The notes under the pieces: generated by a model
What the model was told of the DNA's origin: nothing
Seen by the model: the letters and a program-made list of their open reading frames with translations, nothing else
The model's database searches: none
Made by a program: the position numbers and the translations under genes
Assembly: GCF_900108335.1 (NCBI RefSeq)
Contig: NZ_FNVT01000022.1
Coordinates: 124,001 to 188,000, forward strand
Direction: 5' to 3'
Length of the DNA stretch: 64,000 nt
Source: Nonomuraea solani
GTDB lineage: Bacteria; Actinomycetota; Actinomycetes; Streptosporangiales; Streptosporangiaceae
In this document: positions 34,644-42,920 of the stretch, piece after piece
Position numbering within the stretch: the stretch's first letter is position 1
Layout: each line of letters starts with the position of its first letter

Positions 34644-35955
34644 CGGCCGCCTGCCCAGACTGGCGGAAATCCCCGCGTTCAACGACTACATCGCCCAGGG
34701 CTGGGACTCCCCCGCCCGCACCCCCGACCTGGTGCCCGGCGCCGCCGAGGCCGCCGCCGCCCACCGGGCCCGGCTGGCCGCGGCGCTGCCCGGCCGTACC
34801 GTGGTCATCGCGGCCGGCCGCGCCCCGGTGCGCAGCAACGACACCTCCTACGACTTCCGGGTGGACAGCGACTTCTACTGGCTGACCGGCTGCGCGACGG
34901 AGAACGCGGTGGCCGTGGTCAGGGACGGCGACGCCACGCTCTACCTGCCGCCGCCCGCCCGCCCCGGCGACGTCGGCTTCTTCGCCGACGCGGCCTACGG
35001 CGAGCTGTGGGTGGGGCCGTCCCCGTCGCCGGCCGAGTGGTCGGCGGCGCTGGGCGTCACGGTGCTGCCGCTGGACGAGGCGCCCGCCGCCGACGTGCCC
35101 GCCGACGTGCGGCGCGTCCTGGCCGAGCTGCGCATGATCAAGGACGAGTGGGAGATCGGCCAGCTCCGCGAGGCCGTGGACCGCACCGTCGAAGGCTTCG
35201 CCGCGGTCCTGGCCGAGGTCCCTGCCGCGGTCGCGGGGCCGGGCGAGCGCTGGCTGCAGGGCACCTTCGACCGGTACGCCAGGGCGTACGGCAACGGCCC
35301 CGGCTACGCCTCCATCGTGGGCAGCGGCCCGCACGCCCCCACCCTGCACTGGGTCCGCTGCGACGGCCCCGTCGAGGAGGGCGAGGTGCTGCTGCTCGAC
35401 ATGGGCGTCGAGACCCGCGGCCACTACACCGCCGACGTCACCCGCACCTTCCCCGTCTCGGGCACCTTCTCCCCCGCCCAGCGGCAGGTGCACGACCTGG
35501 TGGAGCGGGCGCACCGGGCCGGGATGGCGCAGGTGACGCCGGGCCGGCCGTTCACCGCCTTCCACCACGCGGCCATGGAGGTCATCGCGCGCGGCCTGCA
35601 CGACTGGGGCCTGCTGCCGGTGTCGGTGGACGAGGCCCTGTCGGACGCCGGCCAGCACCACCGCCGCTACCTGATCTGCGGCATCGGCCACCACCTGGGC
35701 TTGGACGTGCACGACTGCGCGCGGTCCCGCCCGGAGGCCTACCACGGCGCCCGGATGGAGCCGGGCATGGTGCTGACCGTCGAGCCCGGACTGTACTTCC
35801 ACGCCCACGATCGCACGGTTCCCCCGGAGCTGCGCGGGATCGGCGTGCGGATCGAGGACGACCTGCTCGTGACGGCCGACGGCGCGGACATCCTGTCCGA
35901 CGCCCTGCCGATCGACGCCAGCGGGCTGGAAAACTGGAACAAGGAGAACAAATGA
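34636..35955 (+). CDS. M24B metallopeptidase, Xaa-Pro aminopeptidase (aminopeptidase P) type
   Basis: The protein has 439 residues with the two-domain aminopeptidase-P layout. The N-terminal domain contains YDFRVDSDFYWLTGC. The pita-bread catalytic domain has the five metal ligands in LLDMGVE (Asp), TADVTRTF (Asp), GIGHHLGLDVHD (His), TVEPGLYF (Glu) and GVRIEDDLL (Glu). AAGGAGGA precedes the ATG, which overlaps the upstream gene by 8 bp. The enzyme removes the first residue before Pro, complementing the S33 enzyme. No signal peptide. Confidence 0.94.
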   Translation: MSDGRLPRLAEIPAFNDYIAQGWDSPARTPDLVPGAAEAAAAHRARLAAALPGRTVVIAAGRAPVRSNDTSYDFRVDSDFYWLTGCATENAVAVVRDGDATLYLPPPARPGDVGFFADAAYGELWVGPSPSPAEWSAALGVTVLPLDEAPAADVPADVRRVLAELRMIKDEWEIGQLREAVDRTVEGFAAVLAEVPAAVAGPGERWLQGTFDRYARAYGNGPGYASIVGSGPHAPTLHWVRCDGPVEEGEVLLLDMGVETRGHYTADVTRTFPVSGTFSPAQRQVHDLVERAHRAGMAQVTPGRPFTAFHHAAMEVIARGLHDWGLLPVSVDEALSDAGQHHRRYLICGIGHHLGLDVHDCARSRPEAYHGARMEPGMVLTVEPGLYFHAHDRTVPPELRGIGVRIEDDLLVTADGADILSDALPIDASGLENWNKENK

Positions 35956-36854
35956 CCGCCCCAGAGAGCGGCCACGTGTGGCACGGCGTGCATGTCGCGA
36001 CCGCGCTGCCCTTCAACGACGATCTGTCCGTCGACTACGACGGCTACGCCGAGCACGTGAGGTTCCTGGCCGAGGGCGGCTGCGACGGTGTGTGCCCCAA
36101 CGGTTCGCTGGGCGAGTACCAGACGCTGACCGACGAGGAGCGCGCCCGCGTGGTGCGCACCGCGGTCGAGGCCGCCCCCGAGGGTTTCCACGTGATGCCG
36201 GGCGTGGCCGCCTATGGCGCGGCCGAGTCGCGGCGGTGGGCCGAGCAGGCGGCCGAGGCGGGCGCCTCGTCGGTGCTGCTGCTGCCGCCGAACACCTACC
36301 GCGCCGACCGGGCGGCCGTCGTCGGCCACTACCGGGAGGTCGCCAAGGCCGGGCTGCCGGTGGTGGCCTACAACAACCCGATCGACACGAAGGTGGACCT
36401 GACGCCGGCGCTGCTCGCCGAGCTGCATCAGGAGGGGCTGATCGTGGGGGTGAAGGAGTTCACCGGGGACGTGCGCAGGGCGTACGAGATCGCCGAGCTC
36501 GCCCCCGGCCTCGACCTGCTGGTCGGCTCGGACGACGTGCTGCTGGAGCTGGGCATCGCCGGCGCGGTCGGCTGGATCGCCGGCTACCCGAACATGATCC
36601 CCCGCGCCACGGTCGAGCTCTACCACCTGGCCGTCTCCGGCGACGTGGCCAAGGCGCTGCCGCTCTACCGCGACCTGCACCCGCTGCTGCGGTGGGACTC
36701 CAAGACCGAGTTCGTGCAGTCCATCAAGCTGTCGATGGACCTGGCGGGACGCAAGGGCGGCGCCTGCCGTCCGCCGCGCACCGCGCTGGCGCCCGAGCAG
36801 GCGGCGCAGATCACCCGTGAGACGCAGGCGGTGCTGGCGAAGGGCTACCGCTGA
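35952..36854 (+). CDS. DapA/NAL superfamily lyase or deaminase
   Basis: The protein has 300 residues, a TIM barrel of the dihydrodipicolinate-synthase superfamily. The Schiff-base lysine is in VGVKEFTGD (about 168), the catalytic Tyr in VAYNNP, and NGSLGEYQTLT replaces the usual GTTGE. The C-terminus GGACRPPR resembles catabolic members rather than lysine-biosynthetic DapA. Known catabolic members include 1-pyrroline-4-hydroxy-2-carboxylate deaminase of the hydroxyproline pathway, which is attractive beside proline peptidases and GH127. Other sugar-acid lyases remain possible. AAGGAG precedes the ATG; the stop lies 44 bp inside the convergent gene. Confidence 0.88.
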   Translation: MTAPESGHVWHGVHVATALPFNDDLSVDYDGYAEHVRFLAEGGCDGVCPNGSLGEYQTLTDEERARVVRTAVEAAPEGFHVMPGVAAYGAAESRRWAEQAAEAGASSVLLLPPNTYRADRAAVVGHYREVAKAGLPVVAYNNPIDTKVDLTPALLAELHQEGLIVGVKEFTGDVRRAYEIAELAPGLDLLVGSDDVLLELGIAGAVGWIAGYPNMIPRATVELYHLAVSGDVAKALPLYRDLHPLLRWDSKTEFVQSIKLSMDLAGRKGGACRPPRTALAPEQAAQITRETQAVLAKGYR

Positions 36855-37638
36855 CGATGTAGCGGCCGTGAGTGGCGGCGGCGGTCAGCGCCGCCGCCCT
36901 GGCCGCCTCGGTCGGCGTGAACGGCAGCTCCGGCCGCCTGGCCAGCAGCGCCCTGCCGGGGTCGACGGAGATCACCATGGTGGTGTTGAGCCCGGCTCCC
37001 TCCTGTACGGTGTCGCCGGGCAGCCGCCACTCGACCCGCGCGCCGCGCAGCAGCTCGGCCAGGGCCTCGGGCAGCCGGCCCGGGTCGGCGCCGACGCGCT
37101 GCGCCAGCACCAGCGCATGCACGCCGGGGTCGGTGAGGTCCTTGACCCGCGCGGGCACGATCACCACGTCGTGCCCGCCGGCCCCGGTCAGTGCCTTGGC
37201 GAGCGCGCCGGTGGCCAGGCCGCGCGGCGCCTCGATGACGAACTCGTCGAGCGCGTCGCACCCGGCCGGGGTGATCGCGCTGCCGCCGGTCGGGGCGATG
37301 TGCAGCGCCAGGATGTTGCACCCCAGCCCGCCGAACGCCCCCGCCACGGCGGCGAGCCGGCCCGGCCGCTCCACCACGCGCATCCGGATGCGCCACAACG
37401 TCATCGGCGGCCCGGCGCCCTGGCCGACCGGCAGCGGGGCTCTTCGGCGTCCCCTGCCCAGCCGCTTGTGGATCGCCGCCCCGGCGATCAACGCCACGCC
37501 GAGCCCGACCAGCACGACGGGTCCTGGGTCCGTGTGCCCGAGCAGGGTCGCCAGCAGGTGTGCCAGCCCGACCGCCAGGAACAGCGCGGCCAGCTCGGCG
37601 ATCTCCCGCCGCCACGTCACTTTGCGTTCATCTCTCAT
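36811..37638 (-). CDS. Membrane-anchored ACT-domain protein
   Basis: The protein has 275 residues. Two hydrophobic helices (about 15-36 and 42-63) are followed by a cytoplasmic region with an ACT-like fold: RIRMRVVERPGRLAAVAGAFGGLGCNILAL, given for position (about 81-110). ACT domains bind amino acids; the helices suggest a sensor at the membrane. ATG 37638 is used; another ATG lies 12 codons upstream. No ribosome binding site is seen. It overlaps the end of the DapA-family gene by 44 bp, which may limit expression of both. Confidence 0.75.
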   Translation of the reverse strand: MRDERKVTWRREIAELAALFLAVGLAHLLATLLGHTDPGPVVLVGLGVALIAGAAIHKRLGRGRRRAPLPVGQGAGPPMTLWRIRMRVVERPGRLAAVAGAFGGLGCNILALHIAPTGGSAITPAGCDALDEFVIEAPRGLATGALAKALTGAGGHDVVIVPARVKDLTDPGVHALVLAQRVGADPGRLPEALAELLRGARVEWRLPGDTVQEGAGLNTTMVISVDPGRALLARRPELPFTPTEAARAAALTAAATHGRYIVSGSPSPAPPASHG

Positions 37639-37726
37639 GACGGCGAGTATGCCTGTGGCGTGTTTCCTGATCATGGGCGGTCGGGTTGCGGGGGCATTAA
37701 ACCGGTCTCACCACGCGACCTCGTGA

Positions 37727-37764
37727 GAGACTCCCTCGGTCAAGAAGTCGAAATGTGGAGTCTC
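37727..37764 (+). promoter_or_regulatory. 5'-leader hairpin that can hide the lipoprotein ribosome binding site
   Basis: GAGACTCC (37727-37734) and GGAGTCTC (37757-37764) pair over 8 bp with a 22-base loop. The GGAG of the right arm is the only ribosome-binding-site-like sequence before ATG 37772, so folding would block translation. Confidence 0.4.
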
Positions 37765-37771
37765 CCGCCCT

Positions 37772-38260
37772 ATGCGCGTCAGCGTCACCCTCTGCGCCCC
37801 GCTCCTGCTCCTCCTCGCCGCCTGCGGCCCCGCTCCGGCCCCCGCGCCTTCCCCTGCGCCCGCCCCGACGACTTCTCCGGCATCTTCCCCTGCGTCTTCC
37901 CCTTCGCCTTCCCAGGCGTCTTCCCAGGCGGCCACCAGCAGTCCCGCGCCGGAGCCGACGGAGCGGGTCTCCCGCCGGCCGGTGAAGGCCGGGCCCAGGA
38001 CGGTCTGCGGGGAGGTCCAGCCCGCAAACGGGCCGATGGCCGCCGTCGCGGTGCACAAGGGACGCGCGGACTGCGCGGAGGCTCTGCGCGTCTTCCGGAC
38101 CTACTATCGCCCGCGGACGCCCAAGCAGGGCTCCGCCGGGGTCGCCACCGTCGCGGGCTGGGAGTGCGCGAGCAACTCGGCCGCCGAGAGCATGCGGACC
38201 GGCCGGCTGAGCTCCTGCCGCAAGGACGGCACCACGGTCGTGGCCGACGTCATCCCCTGA
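37772..38260 (+). CDS. Small Pro/Ser-rich lipoprotein
   Basis: The protein has 162 residues. The signal (MRVSVTLCAPLLLLLAACG) has a lipobox with Cys at about 18. A 45-residue linker of Pro, Ala, Ser and Thr spans the envelope, followed by a domain of about 95 residues with four cysteines (TVCGEV, ADCAEA, WECASN, SSCRKD) that can form two disulfides. AALRVFRTYY-like helix and C-terminal strands resemble small secreted actinobacterial domains of unknown role. Function is not assigned. Confidence 0.8.
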   Translation: MRVSVTLCAPLLLLLAACGPAPAPAPSPAPAPTTSPASSPASSPSPSQASSQAATSSPAPEPTERVSRRPVKAGPRTVCGEVQPANGPMAAVAVHKGRADCAEALRVFRTYYRPRTPKQGSAGVATVAGWECASNSAAESMRTGRLSSCRKDGTTVVADVIP

Positions 38261-38264
38261 CCGC

Positions 38265-38429
38265 TCACCGGCGCACGACCTTCCTGGCCGAACGGCCGGG
38301 ATACACCACGATCAGGTGCTCCTCCGCGACCGCATCGCCCGTGGCTCCCTCGTCGTAGCGGGCGTACACGCGCATCCGGTAGGGCCGCCACGCGCCCGAA
38401 ACGGTGTCGGCGGACGGCTGCCCAAGTTC
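38265..38429 (-). pseudogene. Remnant of a protein-coding gene (last 54 codons)
   Basis: The minus frame is open for 54 codons up to the stop at 38265. It reads as ordinary protein with G/C third positions: GAWRPYRMRVYARYDEGA and HLIVVYPGRSARKVV. A stop lies just upstream of the open part and the only ATG leaves 36 residues. It looks like the end of a small beta-rich protein whose 5' part was lost. The rest of the 327-bp gap (38261-38587) is AT-richer, with CATAAT at 38558-38563 as a possible -10 for the next operon. Confidence 0.4.
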
Positions 38430-38587
38430 TCATGACGATGCGGATGATCTTAGCCACATTCCGCATATAGGGAGAAATCGCCCGGCCATCGTGAACGGCG
38501 CATGAATTCTGCCGTACGGTCCGCTTCACACCCGCGCGACGCCCGCGACCGCACTTCCATAATCCCAGACATGGGGGTTATTTCACG

Positions 38588-39643
38588 ATGAAGCGGTGGA
38601 TCGGCGTCATTCTGGCGGTGGCCCTCGCCGGGGTCGCGGTGGCCGCGATCGTCATGGGGAACCGGACCGAAGAGGGGCCCGAGGTCGTCCGGGGTGTGAT
38701 CGGCTCGGAGAAGAAACCGTTCTTCGACGACCCGAAGGTGCAGGCGGTCTTCGCCCGGCACGGGCTGCGGGTCGAGGTGGACACCGCGGGTTCGCGGCAG
38801 ATCGTCACCGGCGTGGACCTGAGCCGCTACGCCTTCGCCTTCCCGTCCAGCGTGCCGGCCGCCGAGCGGATCAAGCGCGACAGGAAGGCCACGACCACGT
38901 ACTCGCCGTTCTACTCACCGATGGCGGTGGCCACGTTCGAACCGATCGCGGCGCTGCTGGCGAAGGCGGGGGTGCTGCGCGGGACGACTTTCGATATTGC
39001 GAAATATCTCGATTTAGTCGCAAAAGGCACCCGCTGGGACCAAATTCCCGATAATTCGGCTTATCCGGCACGCAAAAGGGTGTTGCTCACCACGACCGAC
39101 ATCCGTACCTCGAACTCCGCCGCCATGTACCTGTCGGTGATCGGTTACGTGGCCAACTCCGAGGACGTGATCAGCTCCGACGAGCAGATCGCCAAACTCG
39201 CGCCCGTCCTCGCTCCCGCCGTACTCGACCAGGGCTTCGCCGAGTCCACCAGCGAGGCGTCGTTCGACGACTACCTGGCTCTGGGCGCGGGCAAGACGCC
39301 GATGCTGGTCGTCTACGAGGCGCAGTATCTGGCGCACGTCTTCGCCGGCGACGGCGCGATCAAGCCGGACATGCGGCTGGTCTACCCGTCGCCGACCGTG
39401 CTCAGCAAGCACACACTGGTCCCCCTGTCAGGGGCGGGCACCCGGATCGGCGAGCTGCTCACCAAGGATCCCGAGCTGCAGGCCCTGGCCGCCGCGTACG
39501 GCTTCCGCACCACCGACCCGAAGGCGTTCGCCACCCTGGCCGCCAAGACCGGTACGCCGCCCGACCTCGTCGACGTCGTCGAGCCGCCCGCGTACGAGCG
39601 CCTGGACCGGCTCATCTCCACCATCGAAACCACCCGGCCCTAG
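38588..39643 (+). CDS. Membrane-anchored solute-binding-like protein of the TelA operon
   Basis: The protein has 351 residues. The N-terminal hydrophobic helix (residues 4-24) has no lipobox cysteine, so it is likely a membrane anchor. The rest resembles a type 2 periplasmic binding fold (RYAFAFPSSVPAAERI, YSPMAVATFEPIA, VVYEAQYLAHVF). Codons 134-167 (about 38988-39090) are AT-rich, with ATT, AAA, TAT, AAT and one TTA (39014-39016), unlike the rest. TTA is read only by the bldA tRNA in streptomycetes. First gene of a four-gene operon. Confidence 0.8.
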   Translation: MKRWIGVILAVALAGVAVAAIVMGNRTEEGPEVVRGVIGSEKKPFFDDPKVQAVFARHGLRVEVDTAGSRQIVTGVDLSRYAFAFPSSVPAAERIKRDRKATTTYSPFYSPMAVATFEPIAALLAKAGVLRGTTFDIAKYLDLVAKGTRWDQIPDNSAYPARKRVLLTTTDIRTSNSAAMYLSVIGYVANSEDVISSDEQIAKLAPVLAPAVLDQGFAESTSEASFDDYLALGAGKTPMLVVYEAQYLAHVFAGDGAIKPDMRLVYPSPTVLSKHTLVPLSGAGTRIGELLTKDPELQALAAAYGFRTTDPKAFATLAAKTGTPPDLVDVVEPPAYERLDRLISTIETTRP

Positions 39644-39659
39644 CAAGGAGATCCCTTAC

Positions 39660-40790
39660 GTGTCCGATCTGGTGCTCACGCCGCCCGAGCCGGTGACTCC
39701 GGTCCCGGCCGAGACGGCGGCCACCATGCTCCCGATGGCCGGCGAACGCGCGGCCGAGCTGACCGCCAAGGCCCGCGAGTTCGCCGGCGAGCTGAGCGGG
39801 CTCGACCCGCGCTCACCCGACTTCTCGCGCAAGGTGCACGACGTCGCCTCGATGGGCGACACCGAGATCAGGTCCGCCTCCCAGGCGGCCAACCGCATGC
39901 TCAAGCGGCCCGTCGCCGCCCTGTCGGCGGCCAGGGGCGAGGGCGCCGACGCCCAGGGCCGGGTCGCGAACGAGCTGGTGGCGCTGCGCCGCACGATCGT
40001 CGACCTGGACCCGAAGCAGGCCGCGAGCGGCCCGCGCCGCCTCCTGGGGCTGATCCCGTTCGGCGACCGGCTGCGCGACTACTTCGCCAAGTACCACTCC
40101 GCGCAGAAGCACCTCGACGACATCGTCCGCGCGCTCAAGTCCGGCCAGGACGAGCTGCTGCGCGACAACGCCGCCATCGAGGGCGAGAAGGCGAACCTGT
40201 GGGAGGCCATGACCCGGCTGCAGGAGTACGCGGTCATGGCCCAGGCGATGGACGCGGCCCTGGAGGAGCAGATCGCCGTGGCCGACGAGGAGCGGGCCAC
40301 CGCGCTGCGCTCCGACGCCCTGTTCACCGTCCGCCAGAAGCACCAGGACCTGCTCACCCAGCTCGCCGTCTCGGCGCAGGGCTACCTGGCCCTGGACCTG
40401 GTGCGCAAGAACAACCTGGAGCTGAGCAAGGGCGTGGACCGGGCCACCACGACGACGGTCGCGGCGCTGCGCACGGCCGTGACGGTCGCGCAGGCGCTGG
40501 CGAACCAGAAGCTGGTGCTCGACCAGATCACCGCGCTCAACGCCACGACCGGCGACCTGATCCTGGCCACCAGCGAGATGCTGCGCACGCAGGCGGGCGC
40601 GATCCAGAACCAGGCGGCCGCGGCCACCGTGGACCTGGACACGCTGCGGCAGGCGTTCGACAACGTGTACGCCACGATGGACGCCATCGACGCCTTCCGC
40701 GCCAAGGCCGTCGACAGCATGGCGGCCACCGTGGACAGCCTGTCGTCGGAGCTGGAGCACACGAAGACGTACCTGGAGCGTTCCTCATGA
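39660..40790 (+). CDS. TelA/YaaN family protein (toxic anion resistance)
   Basis: The protein has 376 residues, almost all helical and predicted coiled coil, as in TelA. Family stretches are LLGLIPFGDRLRDYFAKY and KSGQDELLRDNAAIEGEK, ending with LEHTKTYLERSS. GTG 39660 lies 9 bases after AAGGAG. TelA proteins are linked to tellurite and toxic-peptide tolerance and cell-envelope stress, but their biochemical role is not settled. It is soluble and probably works at the membrane with the XpaC-like protein encoded two genes later, as in Bacillus where yaaN and xpaC are adjacent. Confidence 0.9.
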   Translation: MSDLVLTPPEPVTPVPAETAATMLPMAGERAAELTAKAREFAGELSGLDPRSPDFSRKVHDVASMGDTEIRSASQAANRMLKRPVAALSAARGEGADAQGRVANELVALRRTIVDLDPKQAASGPRRLLGLIPFGDRLRDYFAKYHSAQKHLDDIVRALKSGQDELLRDNAAIEGEKANLWEAMTRLQEYAVMAQAMDAALEEQIAVADEERATALRSDALFTVRQKHQDLLTQLAVSAQGYLALDLVRKNNLELSKGVDRATTTTVAALRTAVTVAQALANQKLVLDQITALNATTGDLILATSEMLRTQAGAIQNQAAAATVDLDTLRQAFDNVYATMDAIDAFRAKAVDSMAATVDSLSSELEHTKTYLERSS

Positions 40791-42319
40791 GGTGGGCGGC
40801 GGCGCTGCTCCTGCTGCTGGTGGCCGCCTGCGCGCCCGCGGCCGAACCCGCGAACGTCCTGCGCGTCCTGGCCGGCAGCGAGATCAAGGACCTCGAACCC
40901 CTGCTCCAGCGCGCCGAACAGGAGGCCGGCGTGCGGGTGAAGCTCACCTACACCGGCACCCTCGACGGCGCCGAGCAGGTCGCGACCGGCCGCGCCGACG
41001 GCAACCTGGACGCCACCTGGTTCTCCTCCAACCGCTACCTGTCCCTGATCGACGGCGCCCAGGCCAGGCTGTCCACGCAGACGAAGGTCATGGTCTCGCC
41101 CGTCGTCCTGGGCCTGAAGCCGGCCAAGGCGAGCGAGCTCGGCTGGGACAAGGGCGCGGTCTCGTGGGCCGACATCGCGGCGGCGGCCAGGGACGGCCGG
41201 TTCAGCTTCGGCATGACGAACCCGGCCTCGTCCAACTCCGGTTTCTCCGCCCTGGTCGGGGTGGCCGCGGCCCTGTCGGACGCGGACGGCGCGCTGAGCG
41301 CGGAGCAGGTCACGGCGGTGACGCCGAAGCTGAAGGAGTTCTTCTCCGCGCAGCGGCTGACGGCCGGCTCGTCGGGCTGGCTGGCCGACGCCTACGCCCG
41401 CGCGCCGGGCGTGGACGGCATGGTGAACTACGAGTCGGTGCTGCTCGCCGCGCGGGAGCCGCTCACCATCGTCTACCCGGGCGACGGCGTGGTCAGCGCC
41501 GACTACCCGCTCACGCTGCTGGCCTCGGCCCCGGAGGCCAAGAAGGCCCTGTACGGCAAGCTCACCACGTGGCTGCGCACCCCGGCCGTGCAGCGCGACA
41601 TCATGACCGGCACCCACCGCCGCCCGATCGTGAACGGCGTACCCCTGGGCCCGCGTTTCGGCTCGGCGCCGCTCATCGAGCTGCCCTTCCCGAACCGGCG
41701 CGGCACCGCCGACGAGCTGATCGCCACCTACCTCAACCAGGTGCGGGTCCCGGCGGAGACCAGGTTCGTGCTGGACACCTCCGGCTCGATGGACGGCGAC
41801 AGGATCGCCGCGCTGCGGCAGGCGCTGATCGCGCTGACCGGCGCGGACACCTCCGCCTCCGGCGCCTTCTCGCGCTTCAGCAACCGCGAGGCCGTCACGA
41901 TGATCCCGTTCAGCGACAGGACCGGGCAGTCGGTGCCGTTCACCGTCCCCGAACGCGACCCCGGCCCCGTCCTCGCCCAGATCAAGCAGTTCGCCGAAGG
42001 TCTCGGCGCGGCGGGCGGCACCGCGATCTACGACAGCCTCGCCGCCGCCTACGACCGCCCGGCCGCGCCCGGCCACTACACCTCGATCGTGCTCATGACC
42101 GACGGCGAGAACACCCACGGCGCCGACTACGACGCCTTCGAGGCCCGCTACCGGTCCCTGCCGGAGGACCGGCGCCGGCCGCCGACGTTCGTGGTGCTGT
42201 TCGGCGAGAGCGACGCCGACGAGATGCGCCGGGTGGCCACGCTGACCGGCGGCGCCGTGTTCGACGCCCGGGAGACGTCGCTGACCAGCGCGTTCAAGGA
42301 GATCCGTGGCTATCAGTGA
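40787..42319 (+). CDS. Lipoprotein fusing a solute-binding domain to a von Willebrand A domain
   Basis: The protein has 510 residues. Signal with lipobox LLVAACAP (Cys about 15). Residues about 20-300 are a type 2 solute-binding domain (LRVLAGSEIKDLEPLL, FGMTNPASSNSGFSAL). Residues about 325-510 are a VWA domain with an intact MIDAS: DTSGS (about 330) , GGTAIYD (Thr) and LMTDGENTHG (Asp). It is therefore anchored outside the membrane and can bind both a small ligand and, through Mg2+, a protein partner. ATG overlaps the telA stop by four bases. Confidence 0.9.
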   Translation: MRWAAALLLLLVAACAPAAEPANVLRVLAGSEIKDLEPLLQRAEQEAGVRVKLTYTGTLDGAEQVATGRADGNLDATWFSSNRYLSLIDGAQARLSTQTKVMVSPVVLGLKPAKASELGWDKGAVSWADIAAAARDGRFSFGMTNPASSNSGFSALVGVAAALSDADGALSAEQVTAVTPKLKEFFSAQRLTAGSSGWLADAYARAPGVDGMVNYESVLLAAREPLTIVYPGDGVVSADYPLTLLASAPEAKKALYGKLTTWLRTPAVQRDIMTGTHRRPIVNGVPLGPRFGSAPLIELPFPNRRGTADELIATYLNQVRVPAETRFVLDTSGSMDGDRIAALRQALIALTGADTSASGAFSRFSNREAVTMIPFSDRTGQSVPFTVPERDPGPVLAQIKQFAEGLGAAGGTAIYDSLAAAYDRPAAPGHYTSIVLMTDGENTHGADYDAFEARYRSLPEDRRRPPTFVVLFGESDADEMRRVATLTGGAVFDARETSLTSAFKEIRGYQ

Positions 42320-42920
42320 GCGGGTCCTGCGCTACCTGGGCTCGACGAGGAACATCGCCGGCTCGGTCCTGGCCCTACTCGGCCTGCTGGCCCACTTCCT
42401 GGGGCTGGCGGGCGCGTTGTGGCCGCTGGTCGTGGCCGCCCTCTATGGTGTCGGCGCGCTGCTCGCCCCGCCGGAGCGGGTCCGGCTGACGATCTCCGAG
42501 GTCGAGACCCAGGGGTTGCGCGCCGACCTGGACGGCCTGCTGCGCCGCATCGACGGGCACTTCCCCGACGACGTGCGGGCCGCCGTGCACGCCCTGGCCG
42601 ACGTCATCGGCGGCGTGCTGGCCAGGGCCGAGCAGCTCGCCGCCTCCCCCGACCAGTTGCACGTGGTGTCGCAGACGATCCGCCGCTACCTGCCGGCCAG
42701 CCTGGAGGCGTACGCGAACCTGCCGCGCCGCTACGCCCTCACCCGGCGGGCCGGGCGGGAGCGCAGCGCGCACGAGGAGCTGCTGGCCCAGCTCGCGCTG
42801 CTCGACGCCCAGATGGGCAAGGTCGCCGAGGCGATCCACCGGGGCGACGAGCAGGCGCTGCGCGACCAGGGCCGCTTCCTGCGCGACCGGTTCGGCGGCT
42901 CGGACCTGGACCTGGGTTAG
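42306..42920 (+). CDS. XpaC-like membrane protein of the TelA operon
   Basis: The protein has 204 residues. Two hydrophobic helices lie at about 16-35 and 37-53 near the N-terminus, then a helical cytoplasmic domain (residues 60-195) with VRAAVHALADVIGGVLARAE. This layout, and the company of TelA, resembles XpaC (5-bromo-4-chloroindolyl phosphate hydrolysis protein); identity is by layout and neighbours, not by catalytic residues. GTG start lies 14 bp inside the upstream gene. It ends the operon, overlapping the convergent GH36 gene by four bases. Confidence 0.7.
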   Translation: MAISERVLRYLGSTRNIAGSVLALLGLLAHFLGLAGALWPLVVAALYGVGALLAPPERVRLTISEVETQGLRADLDGLLRRIDGHFPDDVRAAVHALADVIGGVLARAEQLAASPDQLHVVSQTIRRYLPASLEAYANLPRRYALTRRAGRERSAHEELLAQLALLDAQMGKVAEAIHRGDEQALRDQGRFLRDRFGGSDLDLG

